A stretch of DNA of 64,000 nucleotides from Flavobacterium sp. GT3R68 (GTDB lineage: Bacteria; Bacteroidota; Bacteroidia; Flavobacteriales; Flavobacteriaceae): assembly GCF_007109225.1 (NCBI RefSeq), contig NZ_VJZK01000002.1, forward strand, positions 372,001-436,000. The letters are read 5' to 3'. Both the position numbers and the translations under genes were made by a program. The first letter of the stretch is position 1; each line of letters begins with the position of its first letter. This document shows positions 28,689 through 37,794 of the stretch, piece by piece. The notes under the pieces were generated by a model. The model ran no database searches and was not told the DNA's origin. It saw only the letters and a list, made by a program, of their open reading frames with translations.

Positions 28689-28690
28689 GT

Positions 28691-29371
28691 TTAAAGGTAA
28701 TTTTTTAATTGTAATAAATGGGAAACCTGTTTTATATCAGGATCAATTTGCAAACCGTTTTCCTTGAACAATATGGCATCCAGACCAAATTCCAAAGCGC
28801 CCTGAACATCAGCCTCGATGCAGTCACCAATCATGATGCTGTTTTCTTTTTTGGCTTGAGCCTTTTTTAATGCATATTCAAAAATAATCGGGTTTGGTTT
28901 TTTAACTCCGACCATTTCTGAATTCGTTACCGTTTGGAAATAATGGCTGATATTGGAATTATCCAGTTTGTTTTTCTGAATTTCATCAAACCCATTTGTA
29001 ATAATATGCAATTTGTATTTTGGCTGCAGATAATTCAAAAGTTCAATGGCACCATCTAACAAATGGTTGAATTGGGGCAAATAATGAATGTATTCCAGCG
29101 ACAAAAATACTACTTTTTCATCTTCGATTTCATACTTTATCGCGTCAAAAGTAACCTTCAGCCGATCAAATCGCAATTGATTATGGGTAATCAATTCTTT
29201 ACGGTACAATTTCCAATATTTTAAATTTATCGGAACATAATGCGTCAGAAATAACCCGAGGTCGACTTCGATATTATGTTTTTTAAAAATGGCTTCAAAT
29301 GCCAAAGCCGAATTCTTTTCAAAATCCCACAGCGTATGATCCAAATCGAAAAAAATATCTGAAATTTTCAT
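28691..29371 (-). CDS. yjjG: HAD-superfamily noncanonical pyrimidine nucleotidase, YjjG type
   Basis: Cytoplasmic phosphatase of the haloacid dehalogenase superfamily, which in E. coli dephosphorylates noncanonical pyrimidine nucleotides. The 226 residues have motif I FFDLDHTLWDF, motif II HIITNGF, a motif III lysine in GVKKPNPIIFEYAL and motif IV MIGDCIEADVQGA. A helical cap lies between motifs I and II. The DHTLWDFE signature is characteristic of YjjG. It is 6 bases downstream of the thioredoxin-fold gene. Confidence 0.85.
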   Translation of the reverse strand: MKISDIFFDLDHTLWDFEKNSALAFEAIFKKHNIEVDLGLFLTHYVPINLKYWKLYRKELITHNQLRFDRLKVTFDAIKYEIEDEKVVFLSLEYIHYLPQFNHLLDGAIELLNYLQPKYKLHIITNGFDEIQKNKLDNSNISHYFQTVTNSEMVGVKKPNPIIFEYALKKAQAKKENSIMIGDCIEADVQGALEFGLDAILFKENGLQIDPDIKQVSHLLQLKNYL

Positions 29372-29377
29372 TTTGAT

Positions 29378-30457
29378 TTATTTATTCGAATCTACAATCA
29401 AAAAATAGTCCAGCTTTTCCAAAAGAAAATCTCCCCGCTGATTGACTGCTACTATTTTTCCGTTTTTATCTATCAGGATGTTTAAAGGAATTCCCTTGAT
29501 TTCAAATTGCTTGGTGACTTTGCCTTCCCAACCGCCAGTCTCAATCAAATTAGTCCAGGTAAGCTTATCGCTTTCCAATGCTTTTTTCCAATTCCCATCA
29601 TAGGTATCAATCGAAATACTGACAATTTCAAAATTTTTGCTTTTGCATTTTTCATATATTTTGACCAATTCTTTATTGTTGACTCTGGTCGGTTTATACC
29701 AAGAGGCCCAAAATTCGATCAATACAAATTTCCCCTTGAAATCACTGATGTTTATTTTTTTTCCAAATTGGTTGGGAAGAGTAAAATTTTCCAATTGCTT
29801 TCCTTCTGCCAATTTTTTAGAAAGTTTAGGATTATTCCGGATAATCAGACTGTCTTTTTCAATTTCTTTTTTCTTCTTTTTAACCACTACGGCAGACAAA
29901 TCCTTTAATTGGTCTACTGACAATAATCCTGTTTTTTTTGATTTTACTACAAGGAAATCCAAAATCGGATAATCCGGATTTCCGGTTACGGATTCATAAT
30001 ATTTCTTGAATATTTTTTTGTTTTTTTCTTCTTTGGAGAGTGAACTCTTTTCAATTACTTTCTGATAGTCGTCAATTTCTGCCATCAGTTCCTGGGTCTT
30101 CGAGCCGGAGATTTTTTTAATTTCTATATCATTGATGTCTTCATTTCCGTTTTTAAAAACCGAGGTCGCTACCGTGATTTCAATGGGGCTGTTTTCCAGA
30201 TAAAACAAAGCTACTGTAGAGGTTGGCTTCAATGTCAACGATGCTTGCGCGGCATTCGCCAATTTACCGGAAAAATTAAATTTTTTATCCACTACAAGGC
30301 AACTGTCTTTGATATAGTCCGATCCGTATGCCCTAAGGTATATATAATCGGAATAATCTCCTTCCACCACTCCTTTTATGGAATAGCCATTTTTGATTAG
30401 CTGGGCATGCATAAGAGTACCGCAACAAAGAAACAATAGGACCAATATTTTATTCAT
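29378..30457 (-). CDS. thioredoxin-fold exported protein lacking both catalytic cysteines
   Basis: The ATG at 30457-30455 is chosen because it starts a signal peptide (MNKILVLLFLCCGTLMHAQ); the open frame upstream overlaps radC. The 359 residues comprise an N-terminal DUF4369-like domain (about 22-120), a Lys-rich linker, and a C-terminal AhpC/TlpA-like domain (about 220-355). The active site that normally reads WCxPC is WYKPT (residues 253-257), so disulfide chemistry is impossible. The cis-proline loop IKGIPLNILIDKNGKI is intact. It may have a binding or chaperone role. Confidence 0.85.
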   Translation of the reverse strand: MNKILVLLFLCCGTLMHAQLIKNGYSIKGVVEGDYSDYIYLRAYGSDYIKDSCLVVDKKFNFSGKLANAAQASLTLKPTSTVALFYLENSPIEITVATSVFKNGNEDINDIEIKKISGSKTQELMAEIDDYQKVIEKSSLSKEEKNKKIFKKYYESVTGNPDYPILDFLVVKSKKTGLLSVDQLKDLSAVVVKKKKKEIEKDSLIIRNNPKLSKKLAEGKQLENFTLPNQFGKKINISDFKGKFVLIEFWASWYKPTRVNNKELVKIYEKCKSKNFEIVSISIDTYDGNWKKALESDKLTWTNLIETGGWEGKVTKQFEIKGIPLNILIDKNGKIVAVNQRGDFLLEKLDYFLIVDSNK

Positions 30458-30473
30458 GATTCGGAGTTTAATT

Positions 30474-31169
30474 CTACAGGATTCCTTCATCTGCAAAGCT
30501 AAAGTAACTGTTTTCCGTTACAATCAAATGGTCCAACACTTTTATATCCAAACTTTCTCCTGCAAATTTTAATTTTTTAGTAATCTGAACATCCGCATCA
30601 CTTGGTTTCAGTGCCCCTGACGGATGATTGTGACACAAAATTACCGCTGTCGCTGTCATTTCCAAAGCCGTTTTAAAGACTAATCGTACATCGACTAAAG
30701 TTCCCGTGATTCCACCTTTGCTCAGTTGTGATTTTGAGATGACCTTATTGGAATTATTCAAATACACTATCCAAAATTCCTCATGCGATAGTTCGCCGAT
30801 GATAGGCTGCATCATTTCAAAAATGGATTTGCTGGACGTTATTTTATCCAATTCTACCGCCTCTTCTCCCCTTCTCCTTCGCGCCAGTTCCATTGCTGAA
30901 ACAATTGAAATGGCTTTGGCCGGACCAATCCCTTTGAAGCCAACCAACTGTTGGATTGATAATTTTCCGATGGCATTCAGATTGTTGTTGACACTCGCAA
31001 GAATCCGTTTGCTTAATTCCACCGCGCTTTCATTACGACTGCCGGAACCTATCAGAATGGCTATCAGTTCGGCGTCACTGAGCGATGCTTTTCCTTTGAG
31101 CATCAGTTTTTCTCTGGGCTTGTCATCCTCTGCCCAATACTTAATTGAAAATGAATTGTTTTCTTCCAT
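30474..31169 (-). CDS. radC: RadC-family JAB/MPN-domain protein
   Basis: The 231 residues comprise an N-terminal helix-hairpin-helix region (QLVGFKGIGPAKAISIVSAM) and a C-terminal JAB1/MPN metalloprotease-like domain. The zinc motif is HNHPSGALKPSDAD, preceded by the conserved catalytic Glu in the HEEFWIVYLNNSN region. The historic DNA-repair assignment is doubtful; the true biochemical role of RadC is unsettled. It lies 16 bases upstream of the thioredoxin-fold gene and is transcribed away from the DUF1287 gene. Confidence 0.92.
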   Translation of the reverse strand: MEENNSFSIKYWAEDDKPREKLMLKGKASLSDAELIAILIGSGSRNESAVELSKRILASVNNNLNAIGKLSIQQLVGFKGIGPAKAISIVSAMELARRRRGEEAVELDKITSSKSIFEMMQPIIGELSHEEFWIVYLNNSNKVISKSQLSKGGITGTLVDVRLVFKTALEMTATAVILCHNHPSGALKPSDADVQITKKLKFAGESLDIKVLDHLIVTENSYFSFADEGIL

Positions 31170-31220
31170 GGCGTGTACTTAGATATATTTTCTGTCGTTA
31201 TTAAATAAAAATCTAAAATA

Positions 31221-31817
31221 ATGAAAGCATTTTACTTAACCTCGATTTTGCTGTTGTTTCTGAATTTTTCAAGCGACAGTACTTTCTATCAAAAATTATC
31301 GAATGCCGCAATAACAATTACTAAGGACCATGTGATTTATGATCCCAGTTATGTTGCCATGAAATATCCAAACGGCGATGTTCCAAAAGACAGAGGAGTT
31401 TGTACTGATGTAATTATACGCTCCTATCGGAAATTAGGCATTGACCTGCAGAAGGAAGTTCACGAAGACATGAAAGGACACTTTGCCCAGTATCCGAATA
31501 TGAAAAAATGGGGATTAAGGAAAACGGACACCAATATTGATCATCGGCGAGTACCAAACCTGGAAGTATTTTTTAGCAGAAAAGGAAAAAAATTAATCGT
31601 AACAACTAATCCTGACGATTATAAAACCGGCGAAATGGTGACCTGGATGATCACTATCAAATTGCCTCACATTGGAATTATCACACATAAAAAATCACCG
31701 GACGGGAAACGACCGATGATTGTTCATAATGTGGGAGGCGGACAAGTTCTGGAAGATTGCTTGTTCGCTTATAAAATTGTTGGGCATTATAAATATGGAG
31801 AAAAAATACCTAATTAA
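31221..31817 (+). CDS. DUF1287 family protein, probable exported cysteine peptidase-like
   Basis: The 198 residues start with a signal-like segment (MKAFYLTSILLLFLNFSS). The DUF1287 signature GDVPKDRGVCTDVIIRSYR includes Cys-61, and LPHIGIIT includes His-150. A Cys/His pair in this layout resembles NlpC/P60-like papain folds, so a cell-wall peptidase role is plausible but unproven. Its 3' end overlaps that of the convergent mpl gene by 8 bases. Confidence 0.8.
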   Translation: MKAFYLTSILLLFLNFSSDSTFYQKLSNAAITITKDHVIYDPSYVAMKYPNGDVPKDRGVCTDVIIRSYRKLGIDLQKEVHEDMKGHFAQYPNMKKWGLRKTDTNIDHRRVPNLEVFFSRKGKKLIVTTNPDDYKTGEMVTWMITIKLPHIGIITHKKSPDGKRPMIVHNVGGGQVLEDCLFAYKIVGHYKYGEKIPN

Positions 31818-33168
31818 GAATTAGCTTTTTTACCTCATCAAAATTCAATCCGCCATAATTTCCGGAACTCATCAAGAGTAAAGCAGAATTATCCAAATCG
31901 CGGTTAAACAGATAATCCTTGAAATCTTTTGGATTCGTATAAATAATCAAATCGTCACGCTTGAAAGATTGCGAAATCTGTTCATAAGTCACTTCCTCTA
32001 ATTGCTTGATTTTTACGGCATCGGGCGAATAGAAAACCACGGCAACATCGGCAAATTCGAGAGCTCCTTCATATTCCTTTAAGAATTCGGCATTCAGGCT
32101 ACTGTAAGTGTGCAACTCCAGACACGCAACTAAAGTCCTCGTCGGATATTGTTCTTTTACGGCTTTGGTGGTGGCCGCTACTTTACTTGGTGAATGCGCA
32201 AAATCTTTGTAAGCCACTTTTGTTTTGCTTTCGGCTATTTTTTCTAATCTTTTCGAAGCACCTTTAAAACTGGCGATTGCTTCATAGAAATCGGCTTCAT
32301 CCACGCCCATGTTCTGGCAAATCCATTTGGCTCCGGCGAGATTATTCAGGTTATGCGCTCCAAAGACCTCAATTGGCATATCCCCTTCCGGAGTTTCCAA
32401 TAAGGTTATCCCGTTATCAACCGAATATTTTGGTGTATGGTAGGCTAATTTTCGGATTGGATTCGTAGCCGCTTCCGCCACTCGTTTTACTTCCGGATCT
32501 TCTTCATTATAAACAAGGATTCCTCCGTTGGTAATCATTTGGATAAAAATCTCAAATTGATCCACATAATTCTCATAAGTTGGAAACACGTTAATATGAT
32601 CCCAGGCAATTCCGGAAATCAAAGCGATGTTGGGTTGGTATAAATGGAATTTAGGACGTCGGTCCATCGGTGATGACAGATACTCATCTCCTTCCAGGAC
32701 AATAAAATCATTTTCTTCCGTCAGATGTACCATCGTGTCGAAACCTTCGAGCTGTGCTCCCACCATATAATCAACTTGAATGTTGTGGAAATGCATCACA
32801 TGAAGAATCATCGAAGTGATGGTGGTCTTTCCATGAGAACCGCCAATTACGACGCGTGTTTTATTTTTGGATTGTTCGTATAAAAATTCAGGGTAAGAAT
32901 ATATTTTCAGGCCCAATTCCTGTGCTTTCAACAGCTCGGGATTATCCGCTTTGGCATGCATACCAAGAATAATCGCTTGAAGATCTGATGTGATTTTTTC
33001 AGGAAACCAACCAAGTTCCTGAGGCATCAGGCCTTTCTTTTCCAATCGGGATTTGGATGGTTCAAAAATAGCGTCGTCACTTCCGGAAACTTGATATCCT
33101 TTATTGTGTAATGCCAAGGCTAAATTGTGCATGGCGCTTCCGCCGATGGCTATAAAATGGGTACGCAT
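31810..33168 (-). CDS. mpl: UDP-N-acetylmuramate:L-alanyl-gamma-D-glutamyl-meso-diaminopimelate ligase
   Basis: Murein-recycling ligase that reattaches the released tripeptide to UDP-MurNAc. The length of 452 residues is normal for the Mur ligase family. Three domains are visible: an N-terminal Rossmann domain (FIAIGGSAMHNLALALHNKG), an ATP-binding central domain with GGSHGKTTITSM (about 107-116), and a C-terminal domain with KDFAHSPSKVAATTKAV. MurC-type enzymes share the fold. The GGSAMHNLA start and DFAHSP motif favour Mpl. It is 2 bases downstream of the TPR gene. Confidence 0.9.
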   Translation of the reverse strand: MRTHFIAIGGSAMHNLALALHNKGYQVSGSDDAIFEPSKSRLEKKGLMPQELGWFPEKITSDLQAIILGMHAKADNPELLKAQELGLKIYSYPEFLYEQSKNKTRVVIGGSHGKTTITSMILHVMHFHNIQVDYMVGAQLEGFDTMVHLTEENDFIVLEGDEYLSSPMDRRPKFHLYQPNIALISGIAWDHINVFPTYENYVDQFEIFIQMITNGGILVYNEEDPEVKRVAEAATNPIRKLAYHTPKYSVDNGITLLETPEGDMPIEVFGAHNLNNLAGAKWICQNMGVDEADFYEAIASFKGASKRLEKIAESKTKVAYKDFAHSPSKVAATTKAVKEQYPTRTLVACLELHTYSSLNAEFLKEYEGALEFADVAVVFYSPDAVKIKQLEEVTYEQISQSFKRDDLIIYTNPKDFKDYLFNRDLDNSALLLMSSGNYGGLNFDEVKKLILN

Positions 33169-33170
33169 TT

Positions 33171-33872
33171 TTATGATTTTTTCTTTTGATACAAATCTAA
33201 TATTTGTTTTGCTTTTTCGGGCGAATTCATTTTGTTTTTATACAAGTCGGCCAACTTTTGATAGGTTACTTTGGACTGCCCAATTTCAATGGCTTTTAGG
33301 TAATGCTTTTCTGCGTCTTTATATCGTTTATGATATTCAGATATGTATCCTCTGGTGAGATAGCCGTCTACGGGAGAAATCTTCATCAATTCATCCGAAT
33401 ATTTCTGTGCTTTTACTTCACTTCCGCCTACGATTCCAGGTAATTCCGTGTAAACAATTACTAGAGCCCAGCGTGCATCAACATGTTTGGGATCTAATTT
33501 TACAGCGGTTTCAAAAGCGGTTTTGATATCATCGACCATGCTTAAAGCTTTGAGTTTGTTTCCGCTTCTCGCTTTCATACCTAATGATTTACCGTACTTG
33601 AATTGATAATTCGCTTTTTTGGGGAATTGGTTCTTCAATTTCTTAAAATAGGCAATAGCCTCATCCCATTGTTTGTTATGGATTGCAATATCTCCTAAAT
33701 ATTCAATAGTCTGGGTATGGTTTGGATTTTCCTGTAAATAGATTTCCAATTGAGGTTTAGCCAACACATATTTTCCCTGATCGAAAAGCTTTTTGATCGC
33801 TTCGAAATCGGATTGGGACCAAAGATGAAATGGTGCCAAAAGCAAAACGTACAAGAGGAGTTTCACCTTCAT
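33171..33872 (-). CDS. exported TPR-repeat protein
   Basis: The 233 residues start with a signal peptide (MKVKLLLYVLLLAPFHLWSQ) and then carry five to six tetratricopeptide-like helix pairs. Examples are NHTQTIEYLGDIAIHNKQWDEAI, split around residues 52-75, and HKRYKDAEKHYLKAIEIGQ near 180. TPR proteins act as protein-binding scaffolds; no partner is evident. It is cotranscribed with mpl (2-base gap), which suggests a periplasmic or cell-wall link but does not prove one. Confidence 0.82.
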   Translation of the reverse strand: MKVKLLLYVLLLAPFHLWSQSDFEAIKKLFDQGKYVLAKPQLEIYLQENPNHTQTIEYLGDIAIHNKQWDEAIAYFKKLKNQFPKKANYQFKYGKSLGMKARSGNKLKALSMVDDIKTAFETAVKLDPKHVDARWALVIVYTELPGIVGGSEVKAQKYSDELMKISPVDGYLTRGYISEYHKRYKDAEKHYLKAIEIGQSKVTYQKLADLYKNKMNSPEKAKQILDLYQKKKS

Positions 33873-33914
33873 TTACCAAAAATAAAGAAATGAAAGCAAT
33901 AATGCTCTATTTTA

Positions 33915-33945
33915 AACAAAAAAACCGCTCCTTTCGGAACGGTTT
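33915..33945 (-). terminator. intrinsic terminator of the S46 peptidase gene
   Basis: AAACCG (33922-33927) pairs with CGGTTT (33940-33945) and TCC (33929-33931) with GGA (33936-33938) around the loop TTTC. On the minus strand a run of seven Ts follows (33915-33921). It lies 21 bases after the stop codon of the peptidase. Confidence 0.75.
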
Positions 33946-33966
33946 CAGTTTTTAATACGTTGTGAA

Positions 33967-36117
33967 TTACTTCACCAATGTCATTTCATCAACGATATGT
34001 TTAGCGCCTGAGAAGTTCTCAATCACCCATAACACATAACGAATATCCACATTGATTGTTCTTTGTAATTTAGAATCAAAGATTACGTCACCAGCCATAG
34101 CTTCAATGTTTCCGTCGAATGCCAAACCGATTAGTTCTCCTTTTCCGTTCAATACCGGTGAACCAGAGTTGCCACCAGTAATATCGTTATCAGTAAGGAA
34201 ATTTACGTGCATTGAACCATCTTTGTCTATAAAACGACCATAGTCTTTTCCTTTGTTCATATCAATCAAACGAACCGGTAAATCAAATTCCTCATCTCCC
34301 TTTTTATATTTCTTAACCATACCGTCCATAGTCGTATAGTTATTCACTTTTGCATCATTACGCTTATCTGCAGGCAGCGAACGAACTTTACCATACGTTA
34401 AACGCAACGTTGAATTAGCATCCGGGTATTTAATAGTTCCGATTTTTGATTCGCGCAATCCTTCCACCAACAAACGGAATGAAGATCCGTAATCATTCTG
34501 TGCTTTTGCAATTTCATCCGATTTTGAACCCAAATGTGTAATCATGTCGTTAGACAATTGTACCAATGGGTCATTGGTAATCATCGTTTCACTTGGCAAT
34601 TCCAAAAATGCTTTGAATCTCTCCGGAGAAGTTAAAATACTTAAATCGAAAGCAGCGTTTACAAATTTAGTGTAATCGTAATTGTTTTCTTTTCCAATTT
34701 TTTCAACCATTGGAGCAATTGCATATCCTTTTGATTTGGTAGCATACAAGTTCAATTCGGCAGCCATAATATCTTTCTCAGCAGCAATATGAACCTCTTT
34801 GAAGAATTCGTCAGCCGTCTCAACTAATTTTGGATACATTTCTTTACGCTTCGCAACATCTGCTTTGGCGTAATTTTCCAATTGTTTCCCTAAAGTTCTT
34901 CCGATAGTTCCATAAGAAGAAGCTCTGAACAATAACTGAAGGTAGTTGTCATGACGCGCTTTTTCGTTGGTCAAGGAGTAGAATTTATTGATATTGGCAA
35001 TTACATTACCATATTTCGCTTTATTTTCTTTTTTGTTGGCCCATTTGTTGAATTTGGTTTCCTGAACAGCTTTTGATTTTGCGGTACCAAATTTAGTCAA
35101 TGCATCAATCATTCCCTGACGGTTTTTCCAGTAATTGGCAACACCTGCATATTTAGAAGCATAGACAAGGTTCAGTGCTTCACTTTTATCCATGTATACT
35201 TTCATTTTGTCCATTCCTACTTTTGAACCTTCAACGAAAGCGGGATATGCAAATTTCACGTTTTGCTCAATTCCACCTGCTGGCATCCAACGGTTAGTTC
35301 TTCCAGGATATCCTAAAATCATTGCAAAATCACCTTCTTTTACTCCGCTTAAATTAACCGGTAAGTAATGTTTTGGTTTTAAAGGAACGTTATTCTGAGA
35401 ATAATCAGATGGATTTCCGTTAGCATCTGCATAGATACGGAACATAGAAAAATCCGCTGTGTGACGTGGCCATTCCCAGTTGTCAGTATCTCCACCGAAT
35501 TTACCCAGACTTTCGGGAGGCGTACCTACCAAACGAACGTCTTTGTAATCCTGGTAAACAAAATAGTAATATTCATTTCCCTGGAAGAAAGGACGCACTG
35601 ATACGGTATATTTTCCACCTTCGTTGTTTTCCTTTTCGATTAACGCAATTTCTTGGTTAACCGCCTTTTCTCTTTCTGCTTCCGTCATTTTATCATTTAC
35701 TTTTGATAAAATACGTTTAGAGACATCATCCATACGAACAAAGAAACGAACATATAAACTTGAAGGTTTCATTTCAGCCTTTCTGTTTTCTGCCCAATAC
35801 CCGTCTTTCAGATAATTTTTTTCTGCAGAAGACAATTCAGCGATAGCGTCATATCCACAGTGGTGGTTTGTTAAAACCAATCCGTCTTTTGAAATTACTT
35901 CGGCAGTACAACCACCATTAAACTGAACAATTGCATCTTTCAAAGAGTGATGATTGATACTGTAAATTTCTTCGGCTGTCAGTTGCAAGCCCATTTTTTG
36001 CATATCGCGGTGATTCAAACGCTCGATGAACATTAAAAACCACATTCCTTCGTCGGCTTTTACGCTTGTTGGAATAAGCATAATACCCACGATTAGGGAC
36101 AAAAGTAATTTTTTCAT
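33967..36117 (-). CDS. S46-family dipeptidyl-peptidase, DPP7-like
   Basis: Exported serine dipeptidyl-peptidase that cuts dipeptides from peptide N-termini in the periplasm. The 716 residues have a signal peptide (about 1-21), the catalytic His in LTNHHCGYDA (H86), the Asp in the segment GDTDNWEWPRHTADFSMF, and the Ser in TGGNSGSPVLNG (S651). Eighteen residues after the Ser stands Gly-669. In studied S46 enzymes Gly here goes with hydrophobic P1 preference (DPP7) and Arg with acidic preference (DPP11). A near-consensus -7 element (TATATTCG) lies about 25 bases upstream of the start. Confidence 0.92.
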   Translation of the reverse strand: MKKLLLSLIVGIMLIPTSVKADEGMWFLMFIERLNHRDMQKMGLQLTAEEIYSINHHSLKDAIVQFNGGCTAEVISKDGLVLTNHHCGYDAIAELSSAEKNYLKDGYWAENRKAEMKPSSLYVRFFVRMDDVSKRILSKVNDKMTEAEREKAVNQEIALIEKENNEGGKYTVSVRPFFQGNEYYYFVYQDYKDVRLVGTPPESLGKFGGDTDNWEWPRHTADFSMFRIYADANGNPSDYSQNNVPLKPKHYLPVNLSGVKEGDFAMILGYPGRTNRWMPAGGIEQNVKFAYPAFVEGSKVGMDKMKVYMDKSEALNLVYASKYAGVANYWKNRQGMIDALTKFGTAKSKAVQETKFNKWANKKENKAKYGNVIANINKFYSLTNEKARHDNYLQLLFRASSYGTIGRTLGKQLENYAKADVAKRKEMYPKLVETADEFFKEVHIAAEKDIMAAELNLYATKSKGYAIAPMVEKIGKENNYDYTKFVNAAFDLSILTSPERFKAFLELPSETMITNDPLVQLSNDMITHLGSKSDEIAKAQNDYGSSFRLLVEGLRESKIGTIKYPDANSTLRLTYGKVRSLPADKRNDAKVNNYTTMDGMVKKYKKGDEEFDLPVRLIDMNKGKDYGRFIDKDGSMHVNFLTDNDITGGNSGSPVLNGKGELIGLAFDGNIEAMAGDVIFDSKLQRTINVDIRYVLWVIENFSGAKHIVDEMTLVK

Positions 36118-36224
36118 AATTTGATACTGTTTTTAGTGCTGCGAATATACTTTTTTTTGTAGTTGGCTGAAAATTATAGGTTGTAAATATTTAACCTTAA
36201 GAAAATTTTAACTTTCAGGAATAA

Positions 36225-36250
36225 AAAAACCTTTCAAAAGAAAGGTTTTT
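36225..36250 (-). terminator. terminator of the metalloprotease gene
   Basis: AAAAACCTTT (36225-36234) pairs with AAAGGTTTTT (36241-36250), a symmetrical A/T-flanked stem that could work in both directions. It lies 20 bases after the stop of the metalloprotease gene on the minus strand. Confidence 0.75.
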
Positions 36251-36269
36251 ATAAAAGATATAATCTTTA

Positions 36270-37535
36270 TTATTCGATTATGATTTTCTTAGTTGTAACA
36301 GTATTGTCTGCTTTTACAGTAACAAAATAGATTCCTGCGGCAGTCTCATTTAAATTAAATTTTTCGCTTAAATTACTGTTATTTGTAAATTCATTTTCAA
36401 AAACTATTCTACCAGTTTGATCGCAAACTTTAACGGAATAATTACTTACTAAATCAGCAAATTGGATTGTAAAGCTTCCCTTATTCGGGTTTGGATAAAT
36501 AGCGAATTTACTTAATGATGCCGTATTAGTACTAAGTAAAGTATTAGGTTTGAATTCAGCTATTATGGAATTGATATAAGCAAGAGCTCTTGTGGCTTGT
36601 CCTTGTGTAAACATATACATGCACGGATCATCCACATAGTCCATATAATTCATGGTTAATGATTTTAATGAAGCACAAGCATTTACCGAGCCTGCTGCTG
36701 GGCAACCATACGATTCATTAGTAACCCTTGGAGTATCGCAAATCTTGTCGCCTTGTGTTGTACAGCTGGTGCCCGCTGGACTGCAACTACCTCCAAATGT
36801 ATGATCTAAGTTAAAAAAGTGCCCTAATTCATGCGTTACTGTTCTTCCTAAATTGAACGGTGCTTGTGGCTGATATCCAGTACAGCCGCTGCCTGTCCCA
36901 AAGCAAAACGTGTTCATTACAACAGTTTGACCTGCTGCTGGGGAACCTGCCAGTGGAGAATATCCTAAAATAGACGCACCTTCATCCCTAACAACGAAAT
37001 TCATGTAACCTGCCCAGGTTGCGTCAGAATCAGCTCCACCTAAAAAGTCAGTTCCAAAAGTAACAGCCTTGTCACCATTTACCAATCCTGTTCCCGCCGG
37101 ATGATTTTGAGTAGCAATAACGAATTGTACATTAAGGTTGCCTGTATTTACACCCGGATAAAACGCGCTGGCAGCCGGCCAGTTAGAAATGTCTGTATTT
37201 GAAGCATTATAATCCGCGTTAATCACGTCTATCTGGGTTTGTGCTAAAGCTCTGAAACAATCTTTAATCGTTACGCTACTAGCATTGGAAACTGAAGGAA
37301 AATGTACTGCAACGGGTATCGTAATTGTAGCTTGTGGACTTCTTTCAGTTGTTGCTTGCTGATTTAGCAATTTTTGGTACTCAATTTCAAATTTTGACTG
37401 GCGTTCCAAATATTGCTGTCTCGCAATAGGATCCGACATAATTTGCTGCATTTTGGCATCTTTACCGCAAGTTCTGTGTTGTGCAAAAACAGAAACGCTT
37501 AGAAGCGAAAACAAAATAAGTAAATTCAATTTCAT
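36270..37535 (-). CDS. T9SS-exported pappalysin-like (M43) zinc metalloprotease
   Basis: The start at 37535 gives a signal peptide (MKLNLLILFSLLSVSVFAQ); upstream residues in the same frame overlap the promoter. The 421 residues have a propeptide-like N-terminus and a catalytic domain from about residue 70. The zinc site is HELGHFFNLDH (235-245) and the Met-turn NYMDY is at 296-300. The usual Gly of HExxHxxGxxH is Asn-242. From about 346 (YPNPNKGSFTIQF) to the end (NTVTTKKIIIE) is a type A type IX secretion sorting domain. The protein is therefore expected at the cell surface or outside the cell. Confidence 0.9.
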   Translation of the reverse strand: MKLNLLILFSLLSVSVFAQHRTCGKDAKMQQIMSDPIARQQYLERQSKFEIEYQKLLNQQATTERSPQATITIPVAVHFPSVSNASSVTIKDCFRALAQTQIDVINADYNASNTDISNWPAASAFYPGVNTGNLNVQFVIATQNHPAGTGLVNGDKAVTFGTDFLGGADSDATWAGYMNFVVRDEGASILGYSPLAGSPAAGQTVVMNTFCFGTGSGCTGYQPQAPFNLGRTVTHELGHFFNLDHTFGGSCSPAGTSCTTQGDKICDTPRVTNESYGCPAAGSVNACASLKSLTMNYMDYVDDPCMYMFTQGQATRALAYINSIIAEFKPNTLLSTNTASLSKFAIYPNPNKGSFTIQFADLVSNYSVKVCDQTGRIVFENEFTNNSNLSEKFNLNETAAGIYFVTVKADNTVTTKKIIIE

Positions 37536-37561
37536 TGTATACATTAGTTGGTTAAGTTGGG

Positions 37562-37591
37562 CAAATATATTACAATCATTCACTCATGCAA
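37562..37591 (-). promoter_or_regulatory. promoter of the metalloprotease gene
   Basis: On the minus strand, TTG (37591-37589), a 19-base spacer and TATATTTG (37569-37562) match the Bacteroidota promoter consensus exactly. The -7 element ends 26 bases upstream of the chosen start codon and lies inside the longer open frame, which supports the shorter protein. Confidence 0.75.
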
Positions 37592-37794
37592 TAATTTTAT
37601 AACAAATTGTGCTGAATTAGTGATATTTATTTTTTTGAAGTGCCCTGAAAATAGTGTCGAAGACCAAAATACAAAAAGCCAATTCCATAAATGTGAATTG
37701 ATTGGTCAATTAGATTTCGTATTTGCAGCAATTATACTAGTCCAAAATGGAAATTTTTTCTTAAATTTAATCTTCAACTAAACAAACAATAATT

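Noticed and set aside
30458..30496. Longer N-terminus for the thioredoxin-fold protein
   Set aside because: It would overlap radC and place charged residues before a clear signal peptide.
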